NCBI GenBank assembly: GCA_025354525.1
Contig: JANXMS010000238.1
Coordinates: 1-37,321 of the forward strand
Reading direction: 5' to 3'
From: Acidobacteriota bacterium
GTDB taxonomy: Bacteria > Acidobacteriota > Terriglobia > Bryobacterales > Bryobacteraceae
DNA length: 37,321 nt
In this document: piece after piece, positions 7,920 to 15,700 of the stretch
How the letters are laid out: every line of letters begins with the position of its first letter
Numbering within the stretch: the first letter of the stretch is position 1
Translations under genes and position numbers: made by a program
Notes under the pieces: generated by a model
Database searches by the model: none
What the model saw: the letters and a program-made list of their open reading frames with translations, nothing else
What the model was told of the DNA's origin: nothing

Positions 7920-10139
7920 GTGCGTTGGTTTCTTTTAATCCTTACGGCTAGTGCGTTGGCGCAGTCGACCGCCAAGCTTTGGTGGAGCTTTGCGCCGTTA
8001 CGCCCGGTGACTGGTTCGATCGATGCGCATGTGCGGGCGGGCCTGGCGAAGAAGCAGATCCAGCAGAACGCTCGGGCCGATGGACGGACGTTGCTGCGTC
8101 GGCTGCATTTCGATTTGACGGGACTGCCGCCGACCGAAGCCGAGGCGCGGACGTTTTTGGCCGATCCGAACGTCGAAAAATTAGTGGACCGGTTGTTGGC
8201 TTCGAGGCAGTTTGGCGAGCGCTGGGCCAGGCATTGGCTCGATGTGGCTCGCTACGGCGAAGACGATTTTCATGGCACGGCACCGCATCCGTACGCGAAC
8301 GCGTGGCGCTATCGCGACTGGGTGGTAGGGGCGTTTAACGACGACATGCCGTACGACCTTTTCGTGAAGGCGCAGATCGCCGGGGACCTGCTGCCGAATC
8401 GCGAGCGATATTTGGGCGGGCTGGGTTTGTTCGGTTTGGGGCCTTGGTACTTCGGGATTTCGCAGCCACCGCAGGCGCGGGCGGACGAACGGCATGATCG
8501 GGTGGACATGGTGACCCGCGGGTTCTTGGGGGTCACAGCGGCGTGCGCCCGGTGCCACGATCACAAGTACGACCCGATTTCGCAGCGCGATTATTACGCG
8601 CTGGCCGGGGTGTTTGCGAGCACGGCGTATAAGGAATATCCGTTGGCCGCGGCGGCGGAGGTGGACCGCTTCGAGGCGCACCAGAAGAAGATTGCGGCGC
8701 AGGAGAAAGCCATCGCGACGTTTGTGGAAAAGCAGCGGGAACAGTTGTCCGAGATCCTTTCCTTTCGGATTGCGGACCTGATGATGGGGACCGGCGCGGT
8801 CGACGCGGACTTGGCCAAGCGGTGGCGCGAGTATCTGGCGAAACCGGACGAGGATCAGCCGTTTCGGGCAGTTTGGGACAAGGCGCGGGATCGGGCGTCG
8901 GCCGAAGCGTTTGGCGCGTTGGTGCGGCAGGTGGCTGAGGAGAAGCGGGCGCTGGATGGAGAGAACGCGAAGTTGGTGGCTAAGGCGGCACCACCTTCGA
9001 CGAAGCGGCGGAAGGAGATTCTGCCCGGCAACTACGACTCCGTGGCGGACTTCAATCCCGGTGCCGATATCCCGACCGAGTCGCTTGAGCGGGACCGCTA
9101 TACGCTGTGGCGGAAGATGTTCAGCGGAGACAATGCCCTGTTGCGGGTGACTAAGATCGACGACCACTTGAGCGGCGAATGGAAGCGTCATTTGGAAGCG
9201 TTGCGGGCGGAGTTGGCGACTTTGAAAAGGTCGAGACCGGCACCCTACCCGTTCCTGCATGGAGTGGCTGAACACGAGGAACCGATTGATCTTGAATTGA
9301 ACCTGCGGGGCAATCCGGAGCGGCTGGGGCCGAAGATTCCGCGGCAGTTTTTGACGGCGTTGGGCGGCGGGGCGCTGGGGAAGGGAAGCGGGCGGCTGCA
9401 GTTGGCGGAGGCGGTGGTGGGGCATCCGTTGGCTGCGCGGGTGATGGCGAACCGGTTATGGGAACATCTTGTCGGCCATGGGGTGGTGCGGACGCCATCC
9501 AACTTCGGCTTGATGGGGGAGCGGCCGGCGAACCCGGAGTTGCTCGAATATTTGGCGGCGCGGTTCGTGGCGCTGCGGTGGTCGCCGAAGGCGCTAATTC
9601 GAGAGATCGTGCTGTCTGCGACCTATCAGGCTTCGAGCGCGAACACGGTGGAGGGGGAGAAAGTGGACCCTTCGAATCGGCTATTCTGGCGGGCGGAGCG
9701 GCGGCGTATGGATGCCGAGTCGATGCGCGATGCGATTCTGGCCGTGAGCGGGGAACTCGACTGCACGGTGGGCGGCGAGTCGGCGGAGTTGGATGATCGG
9801 AACCTGCGGCGGACGGTGTATGCCCGGGTGGGGCGGTACCAGCAGAACGAGACGCTGGCGCTGTTTGACTTCCCAAGCTCGAGCGCCAGCGCGGAGCATC
9901 GGGCGGTGACGAACGTGCCTTTGCAGCGGTTGTTTTTTCTGAATAGCGACTTCATCAAGCGCCGGGCGAAGGCGTTCAGCGAGCGGATTTCGAGCGTGGA
10001 GCGGGCTTATACACTGGTGTTTCAGCGGGTTCCATCGGCGCGGGAGAAAGAGCGGGGCGAACAGTTTTTGCGGGAGGCTTCGAAGGCCGAATACGCACAA
10101 GTTTTGTTGAGTTCGAACGAGTTTCTTTATGTGGACTAG
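7920..10139 (+). CDS. DUF1549/DUF1553 (planctomycete-cytochrome-associated) secreted protein
   Basis: This 739-residue protein is exported through a short N-terminal signal (RWFLLILTASALAQ). DUF1549 covers about residues 30-230 (RRLHFDLTGLPPT, FGERWARHWLDVARY) and ends in CARCHDHKYDP (residues 209-219), a CxxCH that could bind heme or metal. DUF1553 occupies the C-terminal half (ARVMANRLWEHLVGHGVVRT). The usual N-terminal PSCyt1 cytochrome-c domain is missing, so the protein is shorter than the common ~1000-residue form. It starts at a GTG and overlaps the DUF1501 gene by 11 bp. This pair is frequent in Acidobacteriota and Planctomycetota and is thought to act in extracellular polymer breakdown, though its biochemistry is unproven. 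Confidence 0.85.
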   Translation: MRWFLLILTASALAQSTAKLWWSFAPLRPVTGSIDAHVRAGLAKKQIQQNARADGRTLLRRLHFDLTGLPPTEAEARTFLADPNVEKLVDRLLASRQFGERWARHWLDVARYGEDDFHGTAPHPYANAWRYRDWVVGAFNDDMPYDLFVKAQIAGDLLPNRERYLGGLGLFGLGPWYFGISQPPQARADERHDRVDMVTRGFLGVTAACARCHDHKYDPISQRDYYALAGVFASTAYKEYPLAAAAEVDRFEAHQKKIAAQEKAIATFVEKQREQLSEILSFRIADLMMGTGAVDADLAKRWREYLAKPDEDQPFRAVWDKARDRASAEAFGALVRQVAEEKRALDGENAKLVAKAAPPSTKRRKEILPGNYDSVADFNPGADIPTESLERDRYTLWRKMFSGDNALLRVTKIDDHLSGEWKRHLEALRAELATLKRSRPAPYPFLHGVAEHEEPIDLELNLRGNPERLGPKIPRQFLTALGGGALGKGSGRLQLAEAVVGHPLAARVMANRLWEHLVGHGVVRTPSNFGLMGERPANPELLEYLAARFVALRWSPKALIREIVLSATYQASSANTVEGEKVDPSNRLFWRAERRRMDAESMRDAILAVSGELDCTVGGESAELDDRNLRRTVYARVGRYQQNETLALFDFPSSSASAEHRAVTNVPLQRLFFLNSDFIKRRAKAFSERISSVERAYTLVFQRVPSAREKERGEQFLREASKAEYAQVLLSSNEFLYVD

Positions 10140-11493
10140 AAGAGAGCTTTTGGCGCGTGTAGGGTGTGGCTTCGGCGGCGTCGCACTGTCGGACCTGATG
10201 GCGGCGGACGCCTTCGCGCCCAAGTCGCCGCATTTTCCAGCCAAGGCGAAACACGTGATCTACCTCGTGCTGAACGGGGGCATGTCGCAGGTGGATACGT
10301 TCGATCCGAAACCGTCACTGGCCAAGTATCATGGGCAGCCAATGCCGGGCGGAAATCCGAAAACGGAACGGGTGACGGGAAGCTTGATGCGGTCTCCCTT
10401 TGCGTTCAAAAAGTACGGGCAGAGCGGGATTGAGGTCAGCGAGATATTTCCGAAGATCGGTTCGATGATCGATAAGTTCACCGTCGTGCGGTCGATGTAC
10501 AACGACGTGCCGAACCATGAGCCGTCGCTGTTTATGACCAATTGCGGGGCCATTCAGCCGGGTCGGCCGTCGTTGGGCAGTTGGCTGACGTATGGATTGG
10601 GGACGGAGAATCGGAACCTGCCGGGCTTTGTGGTGATGTGTCCGGGGACGCCTGTGGTGGGGCCGCCGTTGTGGGAGAGCGCTTTCTTGCCGGCGATTTA
10701 TCAGGGGACGTTTATTGGGATCAACGAGACGGACCCGAAGAAGCTGATCAAATATGTCGACCGGGGCAATACGACATCCGCGGCGCAACGGAAGCAGTTG
10801 GATTTGTTAAAGGCGCTGAACGAAGAGCACTTGGCGGCGCGTCCCGGCGACGGGCAGTTGGAGGCGACGATCGAATCGATGGAGGTCGCCTATCGGATGC
10901 AGACCGAGGGGCCGGAGGTGTTTGACCTGGGTAAAGAGTCACTGGCGGTGCGGGCTCGTTATGGCGATTCGGCGTTTGGCCGTGGCTGTTTGATGGCGCG
11001 TCGAATGGTGGAGAAAGGCGTCAGAATGGTGCAGATTTACTTCGGGAATTCGCAGCCTTGGGATTCGCATGAGGACATTCAGGCGCACGGGCGATTGGCT
11101 CGGCAGGCGGATCCGGCGATTGCGGCGCTGGTGCGGGATCTGGAAGAGCGCGGGCTGTTGCACGAGACGTTGGTGGTGGTGGGGACGGAGTTCGGACGGA
11201 CGCCGGCGGTAGAAACCGGATCGACGACGAAGGTGCATAATGGCCGGGATCACAATTCATTGGGCTATTCGATTTTGCTGGCGGGCGGCGGGGTGAAGGG
11301 CGGTCATGTGCATGGGGCAACGGACGAGTTTGGCTACAAGGCGGTGGATCAGCCGGTGCATCCGCACGACTTGAATGCGACCCTGCTGCACCTGATGGGG
11401 CTGGATCATACGAAGCTGACGTACTTCTACAGCGGTCGGCATTTTCGGCTGACGGACGTGCACGGAGAGCTACTGCGGGACATCCTGGCCTAG
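10129..11493 (+). CDS. DUF1501 family protein (sulfatase/phosphatase-like fold)
   Basis: This 454-residue partner of the DUF1549/DUF1553 protein has an N-terminus (TRRELLARVGCGFGGVALSD) resembling a Tat-type signal with one Arg pair, so export is likely. DUF1501 has an alkaline-phosphatase-like fold. Visible motifs are VIYLVLNGGMSQVDTFDPKP, VVVGTEFGRTPAV and GRDHNSLGYSILLAGGGVKGG, with the conserved His/Asp residues expected to bind metal. It starts inside the end of the preceding gene, so translation is coupled. The 3' end overlaps the convergent FG-GAP gene by 24 bp. Enzymatic activity is unproven for the family. Confidence 0.85.
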   Translation: MWTRRELLARVGCGFGGVALSDLMAADAFAPKSPHFPAKAKHVIYLVLNGGMSQVDTFDPKPSLAKYHGQPMPGGNPKTERVTGSLMRSPFAFKKYGQSGIEVSEIFPKIGSMIDKFTVVRSMYNDVPNHEPSLFMTNCGAIQPGRPSLGSWLTYGLGTENRNLPGFVVMCPGTPVVGPPLWESAFLPAIYQGTFIGINETDPKKLIKYVDRGNTTSAAQRKQLDLLKALNEEHLAARPGDGQLEATIESMEVAYRMQTEGPEVFDLGKESLAVRARYGDSAFGRGCLMARRMVEKGVRMVQIYFGNSQPWDSHEDIQAHGRLARQADPAIAALVRDLEERGLLHETLVVVGTEFGRTPAVETGSTTKVHNGRDHNSLGYSILLAGGGVKGGHVHGATDEFGYKAVDQPVHPHDLNATLLHLMGLDHTKLTYFYSGRHFRLTDVHGELLRDILA

Positions 11494-13404
11494 GCCCAGA
11501 TGGAGCGGCGCGGCGCAGGAGCTGGCGTAGCCGCAGGCGGTGGGGAGTAGGCGGGGGCGGGGCAGGGACTGAGAGCGACCGGCGGGACTGGTGACGTTGT
11601 GCAGGAGTACGGCCGGGGCGCCGAGGCGGGTGAGGACGGCGTCGAGGCGGCCATCGTTGTCGAAGTCGGCGATGACGGCTCCCCGCCAAGCACCTTTGGG
11701 GGTGACGGGGAGGGCTTGCAGGAAGACGCCTCGGGATTGGACAAAGACCGTGGATGTCTCCTCGTAGACTTCGTTCGAGACGGCGGCGATGTTGTCGGTG
11801 ACGTGGCTATTGGCGGTGAGCAGGTCGGGCCAACCGTCGTTGTTAAAATCGCCGAAGACGGCTCCCCAACCGGAGCGAGTTAGGGTTAGAGGGCCGAGCT
11901 TCGCGGGGAAGGAGATGTCTTGAAAGCGACCGGCCCCGAGGTTGCGGAGGAGCGGGAAGGTTTCTCGGACGAGGGCGGTGAAGAGGAGATCAGGGCGGCC
12001 ATCGCGATCGAAATCGGCGGTGATCGCGCCCATCGAGGAGACGGGTTGGCCGCTTTCGCTGAGGGCGACTCCGGACTCGATGCCCACCTCGGCAAACGTG
12101 CCGTCGCCTCGATTGCGGAAGAGGAAATTGGGCAGGCCGTCGTTCGTAACAAACAGGTCGAGCCAGCCATCGGAGTCGAAGTCGGCGGCGGCGACGCTCA
12201 TGCCCTTGCCAACGTGCCTGCTGATGCCAGCGCGGACGGAGACGTCTTCGAAAGTTCCATCGCGGCGATTGCGGTAAAGGCGGTTGGCTTGGGGGGCGAA
12301 CTCGCGAGGGTTGCAGTAGACGCGGAGGCCCTTGGCTTGGTCGCCGCAGAATTTATTATTTGCCGGGGACCAGGCTAGATAGTTAACGACGAACAGGTCG
12401 AGCCAGCCATCGCGGTCGTAGTCGAACCAGACGGCGGCGACGGAGAAGGGCTCGTCGGCGATGGCGGAAGGGATCAAGGTCAGCTTGCCGTGGTCGTTGC
12501 GGTAGAGCAGGTTGCGGCCGGCTCCAGCGACGAACAGGTCGGGGTCGCCGTCGTTGTCGAAGTCGCCGACGGCGGTGCCGATGGAGAAGCCGTCACCGGC
12601 GACAGGGATGGGTTTCCAGCCGACCGGGCCGCGATTCAGGAGGAGGACGTTGGCGTGCTGGGGGCCTGTCTTTTTTAGTGTGCGTGGGTCGGCTCCGTTG
12701 GGGAAGAAGAGGTCGACGAGGCCGTCGCCATCGAAGTCGGCGGCGGCGAGACCGCCAGCCATGGTGGAGACGAGATGCTTGGCGGCGGTGGGGGAGTGGG
12801 CGAGGGTGAAGGGTAGATCCTGGATGGTGAAGCGGGGGAGGACAACGGGATCGGGAGTGGCTGGAGTGGGTGCTTGGGCTATCTTCTTTAGGGTTTGCTG
12901 CCCTTCAGCGTTGTTGGCGGCAAGGGCGGCAGAGCGGGCTTCGGGGTAGCGGCCGAGCTTATAGAGGACGCTGGCGAGGCCGGAGCGGCCCTCCGGGGAG
13001 TCGGCACGGCGGTAGTGGGCGGCTGCGAGGTTTAGGTTGCCGCGTTCTTCTTCGATTCGACCGCGGAGCTGCCAGACGCGAGGGGCGGGTTCGCCAGCGG
13101 CCAAGGCGTCGTCGAGACTGCCAAGCGCTTCGGCGAAGCGACCCCGGAGGAATTGGACGCGGGCAAGAAAGTAGGAGGCTTTGAGGCGGTTAAATTGGGC
13201 CTCGGCTTGGGGAAGTTGGCCGGATTGTTGCCAGGCTAGACCGAGGAGCAGGGCAGCGGAGCGGTCTTCGGGATGGGCGGCCAAGTGCCGCTCATAGAGG
13301 GCCGCTGCTTCGACGAAGCGTTGTTGCTGATAAAATTGGAATGCCTGCTCTTTGGCGGTCTGGGCGAAAAGAACAACGGCCAGGAGCGCGGCTCCGATAC
13401 GCAT
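11470..13404 (-). CDS. TPR and FG-GAP/VCBS repeat secreted protein (CRTAC1-like)
   Basis: This 644-residue protein has a signal peptide (IGAALLAVVLFAQ). TPR-like helices follow over about residues 17-180 (EQAFQFYQQQRFVEAAALYE, ARVQFLRGRFAEALGSLDDA). Then come seven calcium-binding-type FG-GAP blades, with loops DFDGDG, DFDNDG, DYDRDG, DFDSDG, DFDRDG, DFNNDG and DFDNDG, which predict a beta-propeller. The C-terminal ASPIC/UnbV domain normally found after the propeller is absent. The final ~35 residues are low-complexity, and the stop lies within the convergent DUF1501 gene, as if the 3' end had been cut and replaced. It is likely an extracellular or periplasmic binding protein; the partner is unknown. 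Confidence 0.82.
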   Translation of the reverse strand: MRIGAALLAVVLFAQTAKEQAFQFYQQQRFVEAAALYERHLAAHPEDRSAALLLGLAWQQSGQLPQAEAQFNRLKASYFLARVQFLRGRFAEALGSLDDALAAGEPAPRVWQLRGRIEEERGNLNLAAAHYRRADSPEGRSGLASVLYKLGRYPEARSAALAANNAEGQQTLKKIAQAPTPATPDPVVLPRFTIQDLPFTLAHSPTAAKHLVSTMAGGLAAADFDGDGLVDLFFPNGADPRTLKKTGPQHANVLLLNRGPVGWKPIPVAGDGFSIGTAVGDFDNDGDPDLFVAGAGRNLLYRNDHGKLTLIPSAIADEPFSVAAVWFDYDRDGWLDLFVVNYLAWSPANNKFCGDQAKGLRVYCNPREFAPQANRLYRNRRDGTFEDVSVRAGISRHVGKGMSVAAADFDSDGWLDLFVTNDGLPNFLFRNRGDGTFAEVGIESGVALSESGQPVSSMGAITADFDRDGRPDLLFTALVRETFPLLRNLGAGRFQDISFPAKLGPLTLTRSGWGAVFGDFNNDGWPDLLTANSHVTDNIAAVSNEVYEETSTVFVQSRGVFLQALPVTPKGAWRGAVIADFDNDGRLDAVLTRLGAPAVLLHNVTSPAGRSQSLPRPRLLPTACGYASSCAAPLHLGLGQDVPQ

Positions 13405-13430
13405 GAAACCATTCTACGGCGGCGCGGCGG

Positions 13431-13470
13431 TTGGTGTCGGCGGGCATATGTGATATTCTTGATCGGAATA
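13431..13470 (+). promoter_or_regulatory. Candidate promoter and operator of the sulfite reductase gene
   Basis: A possible -35 TTGGTG (13431-13436) and -10 TATTCT (13454-13459) have a 17-bp spacer. Overlapping the -10 is an inverted repeat TATTC-7-GAATA (13454-13470), which includes tgatcggaat. A near match, tgataggatt, lies at a similar distance before the cysH start. A regulator shared by the sulfur-assimilation genes is inferred. Confidence 0.4.
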
Positions 13471-13483
13471 AGGGAGATTAGTT

Positions 13484-15256
13484 TTGGCTGATTTGAAACA
13501 CCCCACACGTGAAGCTGCCGAAGCGGCATACGACGAGACTGTCCGCGAAGATATTGAGCGATTTCGGTCTGTAGCGGCCGAATTTACGGCGGGGAGTCTA
13601 ACGGCAGACCAGTTCCGCGCGGAGCGGTTGCGGCGCGGCGTGTATTCTCAGCGGCAGGAAGGTGTTCATATGATCCGGACGAAGGTTCCGGGGGGCATCA
13701 TGACGGCCGAGCAGATGGATTGCATGGCCGACGTGGCGGATCAGTTTGCGGCGGGCAAGGGTCATTTGACGACGCGGCAGAATATGCAATACCACTTCAT
13801 TCCGCTGGCGGAAGTGGCGGATTTGTTGCAGAAATTGGCCGATGTGCGGTTGACGACGCGGGAAGCCTGCTACAACACGGTGCGGAACATTACCGCGTCG
13901 CCGTTGGCGGGGCTGTTGGCGAATGAAGTGTTCGACGTGCAGCCGTATGTGCGGAAAGTGGCTCTGGCGTTCTTGCATAATCCGTTGACGGATGCGATGC
14001 CGCGGAAGTTTAAGATCGCGTTTTTCGGTGGCGGCGAGCGCGACGATATGGCGCTGGCGATTCACGATCTCGGGCTGACGGCAGTAATCCGCGACGGGCA
14101 ACGAGGATTCCGCACGGTGCTAGGCGGTGGACTGGGGCCGCTGCCGAACGAAGCGGTATTGCTTGATGAGTTTCTACCGGAAGATAAGGTGATCCCGCGG
14201 ACGGAGGCCGTGCTGCGGTTGTTCAATCAGCATGGCAATCGGGGGAACAAGAATAAGGCTCGTTTGAAGTTTGTCCTGCGCGAGCGTGGGATTGATTGGG
14301 TGAAGCAGACGATTGAGGCTAACTACGCCGACATCCTTGCTAATGGTGGGACGCCGGAGCCGGAATATGTGCCGGAGAACTTCGGTGGGTTCCGGTTGCA
14401 GCCGTTCGTGCTTGGCGAAGGCGGCCAGTTGCCGGTCTTGGGTTCGACCCCGGCCGACCCGGCGTTTGATCGTTGGTTGGAAACGAACGTCCAGGAGCAG
14501 AAGCACGCAGGCTACGCGATTGTGACGGTCCGCTGTGCACAGGGCAATATGGTGACCGCGCAGATGCGGGCCGTGGCGCAAATCGCTCGGGATGCCGGTG
14601 ACGGCTTTGTGCGTGTGGGAATCGACCAGAATCTGATGGTGGCGTGGATTCCGGTCCACAACTTGCGTCGGGTGCACGCGGCGTTGCAGACGGTCGATTT
14701 GGCCGATGCCGGGGCGTATGAAATTACCGATACGGTTTCGTGTCCGGGTGGGTATTCGTGCAACCTAGCGTTGACGAAGTCGATGAACCTGGCGGTTGCG
14801 ATTTCCGCTGCGGTGTCCGACTATCGCGACCCCCAGGTTAGGAAGATGAGCGTGAAGATCAGCGGTTGTCCGAACTCTTGCGGCCAGCATTGGATCGCTG
14901 ATTTTGGTTTTTATGGCAATTCGCGCAAAATCAACGGGCGCGAAGTTCCTTATTATTTAATGCTTTTGGGCGGCGGGCACGATAGGGAAGGCATGTTGCG
15001 TTTCGGCTTGGCGATTCAAAGTCTGCCGGCGCGGCTGGCGACGGTGGCGGTGCGGCGTGTGATCGACCATTTCCAAACGGACCGGCAGGCTGGCGAATCA
15101 TTCCGCGAATATGTCTTACGGCACAAGGTAGCGTTCTTCAAAGAGATGACGGCGGACTTAGCCAAACCTACGGAGTTCACCCCTGAGATGTATATGGACT
15201 GGGGCGATGATGTGGCGTTCTCGTTGCAGTTGGGTAGAGGGGAGTGTGCCTCCTAG
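13484..15256 (+). CDS. Siroheme-dependent sulfite/nitrite reductase
   Basis: This 590-residue cytoplasmic hemoprotein has two ferredoxin-like NIR/SIR half-domains (about 50-120 and 340-410) and two siroheme/[4Fe-4S] domains. The cluster ligands are C420 and C426 (TVSCPGGYSCNLA) and C462 and C466 (KISGCPNSCGQHW). It reduces sulfite to sulfide or nitrite to ammonia. The nearby cysH and cysC and the siroheme-branch gene favour sulfite, but the family cannot be split by eye. The start is TTG at 13484, placed 7 bp after aagggag; no ATG is well positioned. The residues RxxxR and TTRQN near 98 are the siroheme-side basic motif. The DUF4332 gene follows after 42 bp. Confidence 0.9.
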   Translation: MADLKHPTREAAEAAYDETVREDIERFRSVAAEFTAGSLTADQFRAERLRRGVYSQRQEGVHMIRTKVPGGIMTAEQMDCMADVADQFAAGKGHLTTRQNMQYHFIPLAEVADLLQKLADVRLTTREACYNTVRNITASPLAGLLANEVFDVQPYVRKVALAFLHNPLTDAMPRKFKIAFFGGGERDDMALAIHDLGLTAVIRDGQRGFRTVLGGGLGPLPNEAVLLDEFLPEDKVIPRTEAVLRLFNQHGNRGNKNKARLKFVLRERGIDWVKQTIEANYADILANGGTPEPEYVPENFGGFRLQPFVLGEGGQLPVLGSTPADPAFDRWLETNVQEQKHAGYAIVTVRCAQGNMVTAQMRAVAQIARDAGDGFVRVGIDQNLMVAWIPVHNLRRVHAALQTVDLADAGAYEITDTVSCPGGYSCNLALTKSMNLAVAISAAVSDYRDPQVRKMSVKISGCPNSCGQHWIADFGFYGNSRKINGREVPYYLMLLGGGHDREGMLRFGLAIQSLPARLATVAVRRVIDHFQTDRQAGESFREYVLRHKVAFFKEMTADLAKPTEFTPEMYMDWGDDVAFSLQLGRGECAS

Positions 15257-15275
15257 GCTCTGGTTGCGATAGAGT

Positions 15276-15300
15276 ATTTGGCGAGGAGAGATCGCCAAAT
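15276..15300 (+). promoter_or_regulatory. Hairpin presenting the ribosome-binding site of the DUF4332 gene
   Basis: A perfect 9-bp inverted repeat, atttggcga (15276-15284) and tcgccaaat (15292-15300), encloses a 7-nt loop ggagaga, which is the Shine-Dalgarno of the downstream gene. The last two bases of the right arm are the first two bases of its ATG. The structure could present or restrict ribosome access. It has no U-tract, so it is not a classic terminator. Confidence 0.6.
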
Positions 15301-15700
15301 GAATATTGAAGACATTGAAGGTATCGGATCGGCCTACGCTGTTCGATTGAAGGCGGCAGGAATTGCCACGGTCGAGGAACTGCTCGATCAGGGTGGCGCG
15401 GCGAAGGGTCGCGGTACGATTGCGACCTCGACCGGGATCAAGGAGAAGCTGATTCTTACTTGGGTGAACCACGCCGACTTGATCCGGTTGAACGGTGTGG
15501 GTCCCCAGTTTGCGGAACTGCTCGAGGCGGCCGGTGTAGATACGGTGAAGGAGCTTCGGAATCGGAATGCGGCGAACTTGGTCACGAAGCTAATGGAAAT
15601 CAACGAGGCGAAGAATATCTCGGGAACGACGCCGAGCGAGAAACAGGTAACGGCCTGGGTTGAAGAGGCGAAGACGCTAGATCCGAAGGTTTCGCACTAG
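15299..15700 (+). CDS. DUF4332 / helix-hairpin-helix protein
   Basis: This 133-residue protein consists of two tandem helix-hairpin-helix-like modules: IEDIEGIGSAYAVRLKAAGI near the N-terminus and RLNGVGPQFAELLEAAGVDT in the middle. This matches DUF4332, small proteins that resemble the DNA-binding or oligomerising HhH units of RadA/Pol beta. No enzymatic motif is seen. I chose the ATG at 15299 because a strong ribosome-binding site lies 7 bp before it and the sequence MNIEDIEGIG is the family start. It follows the sulfite reductase gene and overlaps the stop codon of the convergent AAA ATPase gene. Its role is unknown. Confidence 0.78.
   Translation: MNIEDIEGIGSAYAVRLKAAGIATVEELLDQGGAAKGRGTIATSTGIKEKLILTWVNHADLIRLNGVGPQFAELLEAAGVDTVKELRNRNAANLVTKLMEINEAKNISGTTPSEKQVTAWVEEAKTLDPKVSH

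Noticed and set aside
6125-7975. Long open frame (616 codons) on the minus strand opposite phosphofructokinase and the methyltransferase
   Set aside because: It is fully antisense to two genes with clear family motifs and has Arg/Pro/His-rich composition typical of shadow frames in GC-rich DNA.
8181-9425. Minus-strand open frame of 414 codons opposite the DUF1549 gene
   Set aside because: It is a shadow of a well-supported gene with recognisable domains.
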